A DNA stretch of 64,000 nucleotides from Bog-473 sp963800725 (GTDB lineage Bacteria > Actinomycetota > Acidimicrobiia > Acidimicrobiales > RAAP-2). Positions 36,021 through 45,670 of the stretch are shown piece by piece. Each line of letters starts with the position of its first letter. The first letter of the stretch is position 1. The DNA is taken from the NCBI GenBank assembly GCA_963800725.1, contig CAWDCE010000020.1, positions 74,461-138,460 on the forward strand, written 5' to 3'. The translations under genes and the position numbers were made by a program. Below the pieces are notes generated by a model. The model worked only from the letters and a program-made list of their open reading frames with translations, had not been told where the DNA came from and made no database searches.

Positions 36021-38182
36021 TCAAGAGACGAGCGGGTCCCTCGGGAGACCGAGGATGCGCTCGGCGATCTGGTTGCGCGTGATCTCAGAGGTCCCGCCGG
36101 CAATCGACATGGCGCGGGTGGCCAGCTGCGAGAAGCCGGCAAAGGCCCCTTCGTCGACCAAGAAGCAGATCTCGGGGCCGACCAGGTCGCCTTGGAGCGC
36201 GGCGCGTTGGTGCCCGCCTTCGGAGAGGACCAGCTTGGTCACGTTGCCTTCTGGACCGGGCCCCGCACCGACCACGGCACGCTGCGCCCGGCGCAGGTTG
36301 AGCACGCTGAGGGCGTGGTCCGATGAAAAGACCTCGCCGATCCGCGCCGCGGCATCGGGCAGGCGATCGCCGTGTCGGCGCAGCAGGTCGAACAGATCCA
36401 TGCTCGGGAAGAAGCGATTGCCGCCCCCAATCGAGACCCGCTCATTGCCGAGCGTGGATCGGGCCACGGTCCAGCCCGTCGTTCGGGGTACCGACGACGT
36501 CGTCGTCGGGCACGAAGACGTCGCTCAAGAACACCTCGTTGAAATCCGAATTGCCGGTGATCTGGCGCAGAGGACGCACCTCGACGCCCTTCGCGTGCAT
36601 GTCGATCACCATGGTGGTGATCCCGGCGTGCTTGGGGGCGTCGGGATCGGTGCGCACCGTCGCCAACCCCAGATCGCTGTTGTGGGCGTCGCTGGTCCAG
36701 ACCTTTTGCCCGTTGACAATCCATCCGCCCTCGACCCGGGTGCCCCTCGTCTTGACCGCCGCCGCATCAGAGCCGGCGTCGGGCTCGCTGAAAAGCTGGC
36801 ACCAGACGAAGTCGCCCATCAAGGTCTGCTCGACCCACCGCTGCACCTGATCGGGTGTGGCGTACTGGTTCACCGTCATGATGTTCCATGCCGTGATGCC
36901 CATTGGCGGCACCGTGACCCCGGCCGCCCGCAGCTCCTCGTCGATCACGAGCTGTTCGACCGCGCCGGCGGCCCGGCCCCAGGGCACCGGCCAGTGCGGG
37001 ACCAAGAGTCCGGTGTCGAGTAGGGCCCGCCGCTGCTCGCGTCCTTCGAGCGCGGCCAAGGCCGCGACCTCGGCCCGGACGTCGGACCTGATGGCCTCGG
37101 CCTCTTCGGGCAGATCCAAACTGATGCCCCGGGTCACCCCCCGCGCCGCCGATGCGGTCACATCCTCGGGATCCTTCGGGCTTGCGAGTAGTGCGTTGAG
37201 GACCAGGGCGCGCCGCAAGTAGAGGTGTGCGTCGTGCTCCCAGGTGAACCCGATCCCGCCGTGAACCTGAATGTTGAGCTGTGCGTTGTTGACATAAGGA
37301 CCGAAGGCCAAGGTGGCCGCTTGGGCGGCGGTCAGGGCGAACTCATCGGCGTCGTCATGGGCGGCCCGGGCCGCGTCCCACACCACCGCCGTGGCCAGCT
37401 CGGCGGCCACCAACATGTTGGCGCAGTGGTGCTTGACCGCTTGGAACGTGCCGATGGCCCGTCCGAACTGCACGCGCTCTTTGGCGTAGGCGACGGCAGA
37501 ATCCACACACGCCGCCATGCCACCGACCGCTTCGGCGGCACCGAGGGTGCGGGCGAGCGCTCGGGCGCGGGTGGCCGCTGCGGGAGCACGTCGTCGGCTC
37601 CGACGGCCACATTGGTGGCCACCACCGAGAGCGAGCGACGACTCGGGTCCATATCTGGTTTGGTCGTGCGCGCCAATCCCGGGGCGTGGGCATCGAGTAC
37701 CACCACATCGTCGCCGACCACCAAGGCCAAGCGATCGGCGGTGGCGCCGCCGAGGATGAATCCGGCCTCGCCGTTGAGCACCCCGTCGACCAAGGTCAGC
37801 GACGAGGTACCGAGCCCCAATGCGCCAGTCGTGGTCCGTCGGCCAGTCCGCGCAAGTAACGCTCGCGCTGGGCGTCGGATCCGCATTGGTCGATCACCGC
37901 GGACGTGAGCACGGTGGGCAGGAACGGGCCCGGGGCGACCTGGCGACCGAGCTCATCGAGCACGACGACCAGTTCGAGCAATCCGGCACCCGAGCCACCA
38001 AATGCCTCGTCAAGATGGATCCCGAGCCAACCCAGCTCGGCCATCTCGGCCCAATACGACGGGCGGGGTTCGTCATCTGATTCGAGCAGGGCCCGTGCCG
38101 CCTGAAGCGTCTTGTGCGAGGTCAGCACGCTTCGAACGGTCGAGGCCAACTCCTGGTGCTCGTCGGTGATGGCGATCGGCAT
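36021..38182 (-). CDS. Double-length acyl-CoA dehydrogenase, FadE6-like (three frameshifts)
   Basis: Two acyl-CoA dehydrogenase units in one chain of about 720 residues, the double-length FadE layout of mycobacteria. Unit 1 (from MPIAITDEHQELASTVRSVL) ends around HGGIGFTWEHDAHLYLRR, an ACAD C-terminal block. Unit 2 begins about RSDVRAEVAALAALEG, has QLFSEPDAGSDAAAVKTRG and GWIVNGQKVWTSDAHNSDL (FAD/substrate blocks) and ends with GGTSEITRNQIAERILGLPRD. Frame breaks lie near 37,830, 37,550 and 36,470. FAD-dependent alpha,beta-dehydrogenation; chain length unknown. Confidence 0.85.
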
Positions 38183-38391
38183 TGCGCAGGGCTCCCTTGA
38201 CGTCGTTGGTGTGGGCCACCGGAGCTGGCGCCCCATTTGCCCGGCGCGAGATTAGACGGCAGGGCTCGGGGAACTAAAAGTCGGGCTTTGCGCCCAGGCT
38301 GGCCGCCCACCACGATCGTGGGCCTCACACCGAGTTGCGCCTCGTCGAGGTGGCGCCGACCTGAGCGAACAGATCGCCACGGCGAGCAGGC

Positions 38392-39054
38392 TCACACCGC
38401 CAGTTTCGCCCGGGGCTGCTCGGATTTGGTGTGGCGCATATGGACCACGATGGCCGCGCTCGCAATGGCGGCATAGAAGCACCACAACGAGGCGAAACCA
38501 TCGGCACTGAGTCGGGCCAAAATCACCACCGCCACCACATTGGCCAACCCGAAATACACGATGTCGCGTATCTGAGAAGCCAAAAGAGCGCCACACGTGG
38601 CCACGATGTAGCACCCAATGATGGCAATGCCGTGTTGGAGACCAATGGTGTAGGACAGGTGATACGCACCGAGGTGCACGCTCGGGTGCACGCGCACCAT
38701 GGCCTCGAGCAGGATCGCAGAGACGACCACGCCGACCACGAGAAACGGCACGATCCGCCACTTTCGCGCCGAGGTTGGCTCGAGGTTTATGACGACGATT
38801 GGCACCAGGGTCGGGAGGACCACGAACGCGATGAGGAGATACACCCACATGGCCACGCGCCCGAGCGAGGCCGGCACCACACCTGCGAGTCCCCACCACA
38901 CGAAGGTCTCGACCAAGAGGTGCGCACCGAGCAGCAGCGGAAGTGCCGCGAGCAATCGATGGTCCTGGCGCCCGCGCACGTGCAGGCACGCGTCGATGCC
39001 GATGGCGGTGACCACGACACCGCCCACGAGGTCACCTTCAGGGGAGAAGCACAC
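38392..39054 (-). CDS. DUF6629-like membrane protein
   Basis: Membrane protein of about 220 residues with some seven hydrophobic segments. The start VCFSPEGDLVGGVVV (GTG at 39,054) and ALPLLLGAHLLVETFVWWGLAG are typical of a family annotated DUF6629 (from memory). Function unknown. The open frame extends upstream to 39,471 but those residues are antisense to other coding sequence or low complexity. C-terminus ends with a short basic tail. Confidence 0.7.
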   Translation of the reverse strand: MCFSPEGDLVGGVVVTAIGIDACLHVRGRQDHRLLAALPLLLGAHLLVETFVWWGLAGVVPASLGRVAMWVYLLIAFVVLPTLVPIVVINLEPTSARKWRIVPFLVVGVVVSAILLEAMVRVHPSVHLGAYHLSYTIGLQHGIAIIGCYIVATCGALLASQIRDIVYFGLANVVAVVILARLSADGFASLWCFYAAIASAAIVVHMRHTKSEQPRAKLAV

Positions 39055-39178
39055 GGGTTCTCCATCATCTGACGTCGAGGCGGGTTGCCCGATCCAACTA
39101 CTCGAGTCGAGGGAGGGCGGTGGGCGCCTTCGACTGTACCCCTCCCCCGGCGCCACCAACCCGTTGGCTCGCCACGCT

Positions 39179-40645
39179 TCAACGCAAAGGCAACGACGGA
39201 GGGTCGCCCCGAACACCGAAGCGGTCCCGCAGCGCGGCGCGGGCGGCCCAGTAGCCACACATGGCGTGCACCCCACCGCCCGGTGGCGTCGACGCCGAGC
39301 ACAAGTAGATGCCCGGTAGAGGTGTGCGATAGGGATTCCAACGTGCGACCGGTCGAAGCAACGTCTGGAGGGCCGACGCCGCTCCCCCGTTGACATCGCC
39401 GCCGAGCAGATTGGGATTGTAGGACTCGGCCTGATCGGCGGTGCGGGTGGACCGGGCCAAAATGCGGTCACGAAACCCCGGTGCGAAGCGCTCGATCTGG
39501 GCTTCGATGCGCTCGGTCATGTCCACCGACGAGCCGTTAGGGACGTGGCAATAGCCCCACAGGGTCTGGTGCCCGGACGGAGCCCGGGTGGGGTCGACCA
39601 CGCCGGGCTGGACAATCAATGCGAAGGGTCGCTCCGCGTGGCGGCCGGCGTGCACTTCGGCCTCGCTGTGGGCCACCTCTTCGAATGTCCCCCCGACATG
39701 GAGGGTCACGGCGCGCTGACATTGCGCGCGCACGCCACGGGACGGGGCCGTCGAGGGCCCAATCGACCTTGCAGGTCCCGGGCCCGGGTGCGAATCGAGC
39801 CCAGGGCCGGCCTTGCTTGGCCGTCACCTGGGGGCCCGCCATGGCGAGGAATTGGCGCGGTGACACGTCGAGCAGGACGGCCCGGGCCGCGGGGAGCTCG
39901 GACAACGACGTGATTGGTTCGTCGGTAATCAGCGTGGCACCGAGACCGTCGAGCTCGTGGACGAGACCGCGGGCGATGGCCCCACTCCCGCCGCGCACCA
40001 CCGGCCACCCGGCCCCATGGCCGAGGGCGGTCAGCAACAACGAGAACGATCCGGTGAGTGCTGCGGTCAGCGGTTCCATCGAGTGCCCCGCCGTGCCCGC
40101 CAAGATCCCCCGTGCTTCTTCGCTCGTGAACCGGGCGGCCAGATGCTTGGCCGAGGGGAACCCCAACGCGGCGAAGCGGGCCAGGGTGAGGGGGTGGCGT
40201 GGCACACTGCGCATCGAAGAGAGCACGAAATCGACGATGTCGCCGAGGCGGTTGACGAGGGGATCCATCAGCGCCTCGTACGCCGGACCGTCGGCACCGA
40301 GCATCGCCGCGGTGTCGTGCACGTCGCGGTAACACACCGCGGCACGTCCGTCGTCGAGCGGGTGGGCAAACGGGACCTCAGCATCGACGACCTCGATCCC
40401 GAGACCCTTGAGGTCGAGGCCGGCGAAGAACGGGGATGCCACCAAGGAGGGATGCACGGCCGAGCACACGTCGTGGTGAAATCCCGGCAGCGTCAGCTCC
40501 TCGGTGCGCGTCCCCCGCCCGCCGTCGCTGACCCTTCGATGACCGTCACCGCCAACCCGGCCCTCGCCAACGTGATGGCCGCTGCCAACCCATTGGGCCC
40601 GGCACCGACCACAACGGCATCGGTGTCCCGGGCGCTTGCCTGCAT
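39179..40645 (-). CDS. Phytoene desaturase-like FAD oxidoreductase (two frameshifts)
   Basis: COG1233-type amine oxidase-fold flavoprotein, about 485 residues joined. The Rossmann motif VVVGAGPNGLAAAITLARAG is at 10-29 and the ADP-ribose end is VIEGSATAGGGRG. The frame shifts near 40,515 and again near 39,740. The middle has GFHHDVCSAVHPSLVASPFF and GWPVVRGGSGAIARGLVHEL; the C-terminal FAD block is LPGIYLCSASTPPGGGVHAMCGYWAA. Close to PYROXD2-like enzymes, whose substrates are unclear. Divergent from the serine hydrolase by 60 bases. Confidence 0.85.
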
Positions 40646-40705
40646 CACCTTGCACCCTACGATGCCGATGAAGTCCACTGACCACAGAACCTGGGGGCAC
40701 GTGCC

Positions 40706-41833
40706 ATGGCCGAGATCCAAGGAAATTGTGAAGCCCGTTTCGACGGAATCCGCCGGGCCCTCTCGGCCAGCCTGGACGCGGGAACCGACGTCGGCGCCTC
40801 GGTCGCCGTCTACCTCCACGGCGAGCCGGTCGTCGACATCTGGGGTGGGTACTGCGACGAGGCCCGCACCACCGCCTGGGGACGCGACACTCTGACCAAC
40901 GTGTGGTCCACGACCAAGACCATGACGTTCTTGTGCGCGCTCATGCTGGCCGACCGGGGCCAACTCGACTTCCATGCACCCGTCGCGCGGTACTGGCCCG
41001 AGTTCGCCCAAGGCGCTAAAGGGTCCATCGAGGTGCGCCACGTCATGGGCCACACCTCGGGGCTTTCGGGATGGGAGACACCCCTCGAGCACGAACAGTT
41101 GGCCGACTGGGAACTGTGCACCTCGCTGCTCGCGGCCCAGCGGCCGTGGTGGGAGCCGGGCACCAGGTCGGGATATCACGCCCTGACCCAGGGGTACCTG
41201 ATTGGAGAGATCGTGCGACGCATCACCGGTGAGTCCATTGGCCAGTGGTTCGCCCGGGAAGTCGCCAAGCCACTCGAGGCCGACTTCTACATCGGTCTCC
41301 CCCAAAGTGAGGACTCCCGGGTGTCGACGGTGATTGCGCCACCGCCCCTCGATCTGATCGGACACGGCCTCCCCGAGATCTTGGTCAAGACGCTGACCAA
41401 TCCCCCGCTCGACGCCGAACAGGCCGCCAACGAGTGGTGGCGGCGCGCGGAGATCCCTGCCGCAAACGGACACGGAAACGCCCGCTCGGTGGCGGCGATC
41501 CAGTCTGTGATCGCCGGACGGGGCCAGGCGAGAGGGGTCCGCCTGCTTTCCCCCCTCGGCACCGACCCGATTTTCGAACAACAATCCGACGGCCCGGATC
41601 TGGTGCTCACGACCGTGAAACGCTTCGGCATGGGGTACGGCTTGAGCACGCCGGACATGGACATCGGACCCCAGGGTTGTCACTGGGGTGGCTACGGGGG
41701 TTCGGTCGTCGTGATGGAGCAGAGCAGCGAATTGACCGTCGCCTACATGATGAATCGGATGGAGTCGGCCCTGGTCATCGACGAGCGCGGCGAGAACATC
41801 TGGCGCGAAGCCATGCGGGTCGTGGCGCCATAG
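40706..41833 (+). CDS. Serine hydrolase, beta-lactamase/EstB type
   Basis: Class C-like serine hydrolase (PF00144 family), 375 residues. The nucleophile motif S-x-x-K is S68-T-T-K71 (VWSTTKTM), the Tyr is in RSGYHALTQGYLIGE, and the third motif is the HWGGYGG block near the C-terminus. No signal peptide, so it is probably an intracellular esterase, not a true lactamase. Substrate unknown. Confidence 0.9.
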   Translation: MAEIQGNCEARFDGIRRALSASLDAGTDVGASVAVYLHGEPVVDIWGGYCDEARTTAWGRDTLTNVWSTTKTMTFLCALMLADRGQLDFHAPVARYWPEFAQGAKGSIEVRHVMGHTSGLSGWETPLEHEQLADWELCTSLLAAQRPWWEPGTRSGYHALTQGYLIGEIVRRITGESIGQWFAREVAKPLEADFYIGLPQSEDSRVSTVIAPPPLDLIGHGLPEILVKTLTNPPLDAEQAANEWWRRAEIPAANGHGNARSVAAIQSVIAGRGQARGVRLLSPLGTDPIFEQQSDGPDLVLTTVKRFGMGYGLSTPDMDIGPQGCHWGGYGGSVVVMEQSSELTVAYMMNRMESALVIDERGENIWREAMRVVAP

Positions 41834-41845
41834 GGCGTCGCGGGG

Positions 41846-42235
41846 CTATTCGCGACCGATCACCGCTTCGGCCTCGATCTCGACGCACCAACGCGGGTCG
41901 AGCAGTGCGGCGACCACGACCATGGTGGCGACTGGGCGCGACTCGCCGAAGACCTCGCGATGGACCGCACCGACTGCCACGGCGTCATCGGGCGACGTCA
42001 GGTACATACGGGTGCGAACGACATCGCCCATACGGGCGCCCCCCGCTTCGAGCGCGCCGGCGATGATCTCGAGGCACCGGCGCGCCTGGGTCGAGGGGTC
42101 CTTCGGGCACGAGCCGTCGGGCCAAATCGGTCCGGTCCCCGACACCAAGACGCGCGAGCCGACCCGCAGCGCCCGGCTGAAGCCAATGGTTGCTTCAAAC
42201 GGGGATTCCGATGAGATACGCCGACGCTCATGCAC
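41846..42235 (-). CDS. RidA/YjgF-family deaminase
   Basis: Trimeric RidA-like protein of 129 residues, hydrolysing reactive enamine/imine intermediates of amino-acid metabolism. RVGSRVLVSGTGPIWPDG (N-terminal), QARRCLEIIAGALEAGGARMGDVVRTRMYLT (central), and the C-terminal VEIEAEAVI with the catalytic Glu. The RPVATMVVVAALLDP block carries the Arg of the active site. Convergent with the serine hydrolase. Confidence 0.88.
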   Translation of the reverse strand: MHERRRISSESPFEATIGFSRALRVGSRVLVSGTGPIWPDGSCPKDPSTQARRCLEIIAGALEAGGARMGDVVRTRMYLTSPDDAVAVGAVHREVFGESRPVATMVVVAALLDPRWCVEIEAEAVIGRE

Positions 42236-42326
42236 CCGACGATTCTGGCATTGTCAACGGAGCTGGCCCGAGGGGCGGGCGCCCGAGGTCAACCTCTTGG
42301 GTGGTGGCGATAGCCTGGGTGGTCTT

Positions 42327-43103
42327 GTGGCACCGCGTCGATCAGCCCTTCGTCGAGCAGGCACGCTGATCGCCGCCGCCGCGGTGGCGCTGGTGTTGGC
42401 GGGCTGCACGACCGGTGGACACGGCGAGTCACTTCCCCCCGTCAACTTGCGCGTACCGCCGACCCCGAACGTGGACCTGGCGGTCACCGCCCCGCCCGGC
42501 ACCACTTTGGTGGCCGCCGTCCACGGCGACATCCCGGGCTCGGCGGCACCAAACGGAGGGACCACCACCTTGGTCCCCGCCACCTGGTACGGCTATCCGA
42601 GCATCTTGCCCGTAATCGATTCGGTCCCCCACTGGGTCGAAGTGCGTTTGGCGCAGCGACCGAATCAATCGACGGCGTGGGTACCACAGAGCGATGTGAC
42701 TTTGAGCACCACGCCCTACCGGATCGTGGTGAATCTCGGCACCGATCACTTAAGCGTCTATCGCGACAATAAGCAGATCCTCGATTTCCCCGCCGGCGTC
42801 GGTACGTCGGACGACCCGACGGTGACGGGCCATTACTTCGTGACCATGATGGCGCCGGCGCCCGACCCGGGCTACGGCCCCTTCGTCATGGTCACCTCGG
42901 CGCGTTCTGACGCCATCACCGACTGGTCACAATCCGGCGACGCCATCATCGCCATCCACGGACCGATCGATTCGTACGACGACTCGTTGATTGGGACCAC
43001 CGGGGCTGCCATCTCGCACGGCTGCATCCGTCTCCACGACGCCGATCTGGCCCAGTTGGCCAACATCCCCATCGGCTCTCCGGTCGACATCGTCGCCAGC
43101 TGA
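42327..43103 (+). CDS. L,D-transpeptidase (YkuD), lipoprotein
   Basis: Cell-wall enzyme of 258 residues that makes 3-3 crosslinks or attaches proteins. Lipobox VLAGC with Cys27 after a hydrophobic segment (LIAAAAVALVLAG). The linker (about 30-120) is Pro/Thr-rich; the YkuD domain begins with PYRIVVNLGTDHLSVY and has the catalytic motif SHGCIRLHDADL near the C-terminus, with IAIHGPID earlier. Start is GTG at 42,327. Confidence 0.92.
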   Translation: MAPRRSALRRAGTLIAAAAVALVLAGCTTGGHGESLPPVNLRVPPTPNVDLAVTAPPGTTLVAAVHGDIPGSAAPNGGTTTLVPATWYGYPSILPVIDSVPHWVEVRLAQRPNQSTAWVPQSDVTLSTTPYRIVVNLGTDHLSVYRDNKQILDFPAGVGTSDDPTVTGHYFVTMMAPAPDPGYGPFVMVTSARSDAITDWSQSGDAIIAIHGPIDSYDDSLIGTTGAAISHGCIRLHDADLAQLANIPIGSPVDIVAS

Positions 43104-43223
43104 CTCGCTCGTTGCCCGGCGCGCCATTACGGCGCAGGTGGCGCAATCACTCGAGCGTGCGGACAAATTCGATCCCACCGTCGGCGCGCCCACGAGTGGC
43201 GGTGTTGCCTGGCGCGCTGGCTT

Positions 43224-43532
43224 CTAGGACGCCTCGGTGTCGCGCACCACGTCTTCGCGCCTCGTGCGCAAGGTTCTCGGAATGGCTTCGGCCGCGGTCA
43301 GGAGTTGGAGGACCTCGCCGATCGCTTGTTGGCGACCGGTGTGTTCAGATAACGGGAGATGCGCCTCAATCCGGTAGCGATTGCGTCGACCTTCTTTGGT
43401 CTTGACCACGTAGCCGGCCTCGGTCAGATCCGTCACGATCCCATAGGCCCGTCGCTCGGTGATATCGAGGGCGATGGCGATATCGCGCAAACGAATCTCG
43501 GGGTCACGGGCAATGCAGAGCAGCGCCCGATC
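43224..43532 (-). CDS. Winged-helix regulator, N-terminus lost at the assembly junction
   Basis: Actinobacterial HTH protein; 102 residues remain. RALLCIARDPEIRLRDIAIALDITERRAYGIVTDL is the HTH and AGYVVKTKEGRRNRYRIEAHLPL the wing; the family usually starts with a WTFLTNHARALL-type segment (from memory) that is missing here. In the assembled sequence the frame continues upstream into gatB without interruption. Function unknown; not a natural fusion in my view. Confidence 0.75.
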   Translation of the reverse strand, partial: DRALLCIARDPEIRLRDIAIALDITERRAYGIVTDLTEAGYVVKTKEGRRNRYRIEAHLPLSEHTGRQQAIGEVLQLLTAAEAIPRTLRTRREDVVRDTEAS

Positions 43533-43540
43533 CTCCGCGC
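43520..43540. other. Chimeric junction between two genomes
   Basis: On the minus strand GatB residues (LMEIVSDPDIDSAED) are followed without a gap by RALLCIARDPEIRLRDIA of the actinobacterial regulator. Both are conserved family segments cut in their middle. Gene content, phylum markers and indel density change at this point. The shared GCGGAGGATCGGGCGC region may have allowed a false overlap. Confidence 0.85.
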
Positions 43541-44055
43541 TGTCGATGTCCGGGTCACTCACGATTTCCATGAGCGGCGTGCCTGCGCGGTTGAAATCCA
43601 GCATCGTGCCAGCGCCAGGTATGGGTGCTCTTGCCCACGTCCTCTTCCGAGATGAATGCGCGTGAGCTTCACCAGCTTTGCCGGGCGCTTTGATGTTCTT
43701 CTGCGTGGTCCTTGGGGTAGGCGAAGTCATAGAGCGGCACACCGCCGCCGAGGCACAGCGGCAGGTCGAACTGGCTGAGCTGGTAATTCTTCGGCATGTC
43801 CGGGTAGAAGTAGTTCTTCCGGTCCCATTTCGAAATCTCTGGAGTGCTGCAGCCCAGCATCAACCCGGTGAGAATGGTCTTCTCAATGGCCGCCAGATTA
43901 AGCACGGGCAGTGCGCCCGGCAGGCCGAGGCAGACGGGGCAGGTGCGCGTGTTCGGCGGCTGCTCGTACTCGACCGCGCAGGCGCAGAACATCTTGCTCC
44001 GCGTGTTGAGCTGGACGTGGACCTCAAGGCCGATGGTGGCGATGTATGGGGGCAT
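43530..44055 (-). CDS. gatB: Asp/Glu-tRNA amidotransferase subunit B, N-terminal part
   Basis: N-terminal about 175 residues of GatB, which amidates mischarged Glu-tRNA-Gln or Asp-tRNA-Asn. The start ATG at 44,055 reads MPPYIATIGLEVHVQLNTRS; KMFCACAVEY, NTRTCPVCLGLPGALPVLN (Zn cysteines), KWDRKNYFYPDMPKNYQLSQ and PLYDFAYPKD follow. Frames then change near 43,690, 43,660 and 43,620, with KNIKAPGK and TMLDFNRAGTPLMEIVSDP recovered. It ends at the chimeric junction. Confidence 0.88.
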
Positions 44056-44203
44056 GATAAGGCGTCGCTGGTGAATGCCTGCAACAGGCGGCAGGTCAAG
44101 CGGTTTGCGTGGGGAATGGGACCACGGATTCGGGCATAGTGGTGGGTGAATTTTTGTTTTATCCGCCCGCGGAGTCTGGTATGCAGATCCCCGGAGCAAG
44201 CCT

Positions 44204-45628
44204 ATGAGCCAATATGACTTTGATTTGGTGGTGATCGGATCCCGGACCTGCGGGAGAGAAAGGCGGAGCGCAGGCGGCCTATTTTGGCAAACGCGTGGCC
44301 TTGGTGGAGCGCGCCGACCATCTGGGCGGCGCAGGCATCAACACGGGCACGGTGCCTTCCAAGAACGTTGCGGGAGACCGCGCTGTATTTTTCGGGCCTC
44401 CGCCAGCGTGGTTTGTATGGAATCGACTACACGATCAGAACGGATCTGAGCGTCAGTGATTTCATGTATCGCGAAAAGATCGTGGTGGAAAATGAGTGGG
44501 CCATCATCGGTCGCAACCTGGAGCGGCACCAGATTGAAACTGTCTGGGGGAATGCCACGCTGAAGGACGCGCACATCGTGCAGGTGACCTTGAAAGAGGG
44601 TGGCGCGCGGAGAACTAACGACCGATTTCATCTTGGTGGCCACGGGCTCTTCGCCGTTCCATGCGCCCGGTGTTCCGTACGATCATCTTCGGATCCACGA
44701 TTCGGACTCCATTTTGCGCATGAGTCAAATCCCCAGGACCATGACCGTAGTAGGCGGCGGCGTGATTGGTTCGGAGTATGCCTCCATTTTCACCGCGCTG
44801 GGTGTCAAGGTGACCTTGGTGGATGTTAGTCACCGGCTATCTGCCTTTCGTGGATTCTGAAATTGCCGCGCGTCTGCGCAATTACCTGGAGCGGCTGGGA
44901 CTGGAATTCAAATTGACCGGCAGATGGCGAAGGTCACCGCCGCGGACGACTATGTCCAAATCACCCTGGACGACGGCACGGCGGTCGCGAGTGACATCGC
45001 ACTTTTTGCAGCGGGCCGGCAGAGCAACGTGGAGGGGCTGGATTTCGAGCCTTTGGGAGTGAAGCTGGGGGCGCGCGGACTGATTTTGGTGAATGACCAC
45101 TATCAGACCACTGTCCCCAACATCTACGCGGCGGGTGATGTGATTGGCTTCCCTGCCTTGGCCTCTACGTCCATGGAACAGGCGCGGGTCGCCATGGCGC
45201 ATGCCTTTCAACTTGGCTATAAGGAGAAGATCTCTCCCGTTCTGCCCGCTGGCTGTCTACACCATTCCGGAAATCGCCCAAGTGGGCCTCACGGCGGACG
45301 AATGCCGGACGAAAACATTCCCTATTTGGTGGGTCGCTCGTTTTACAACAAGAGTCCCCGCGGGCAGATCATCGGCGACACCCAGGGAATGCTGAAGCTG
45401 ATTTTCTCTCCGGCGGACAAGAAGCTCCTCGGTGTGCACCTCATCGGCGAAATGGCTCTTGAACTGGTCCACATCGGAATGCACGTCATGGCCCACGGCC
45501 AGACCATCGATGAGTTCATCGATTCCGTTTACAATTATCCCACCCTGGCGGACTCCTACAAATACGCGGCCTACGACGGGCTCGGCGCATGGAAGAAATG
45601 GAGCGCAGACCAGTTGCCGGGGCGTTGA
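44204..45628 (+). CDS. sthA: Soluble pyridine nucleotide transhydrogenase (about eight frameshifts)
   Basis: FAD flavoprotein that exchanges hydride between NADPH and NAD+. Joined fragments read about 474 residues: MSQYDFDLVVIGS, YFGKRVALVERADHLGG, INTGTVPSK, LRETALYFSGLRQRGLYG, TDFILVATGSSPFHAPG, TMTVVGGGVIGSEYASIF (NAD-binding), NIYAAGDVIGFPALASTSME and PVLPLAVYTIPEIAQVG. The usual disulfide-motif positions carry no cysteines (GGAGINTGTVPSK), which fits SthA-type transhydrogenases and not a dihydrolipoyl dehydrogenase. Breaks lie near 44,240, 44,290, 44,380, 44,610, 44,835, 44,920, 45,243 and 45,305. This density is indel noise; a decayed gene is less likely. Confidence 0.88.
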
Positions 45629-45652
45629 GCCAGGCAAGACAAAGGGTGCTTG

Positions 45653-45665
45653 GGCCGTAATTTCA
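45653..45665 (+). promoter_or_regulatory. GGCCGTAATTTCA element, copy 1
   Basis: Thirteen bases identical to positions 50,375-50,387. It ends five bases before the ATG of the giant PSCyt1/DUF1553 gene. No purine-rich ribosome site is visible here. It could be an extended -10 with a near-leaderless start, or a binding site shared by the two genes. Confidence 0.4.
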
Positions 45666-45670
45666 CGTCC

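Noticed and set aside
43224..43742. Apparent natural fusion of GatB with a winged-helix domain (172 residues open)
   Set aside because: Both sides are fragments of larger conserved families cut mid-domain, and flanking genes belong to different phyla. An assembly join explains it.
44204..45628. sthA as a true pseudogene
   Set aside because: Every conserved block is intact once single-base moves are made and neighbouring genes show the same noise; sequence error is more likely than decay.
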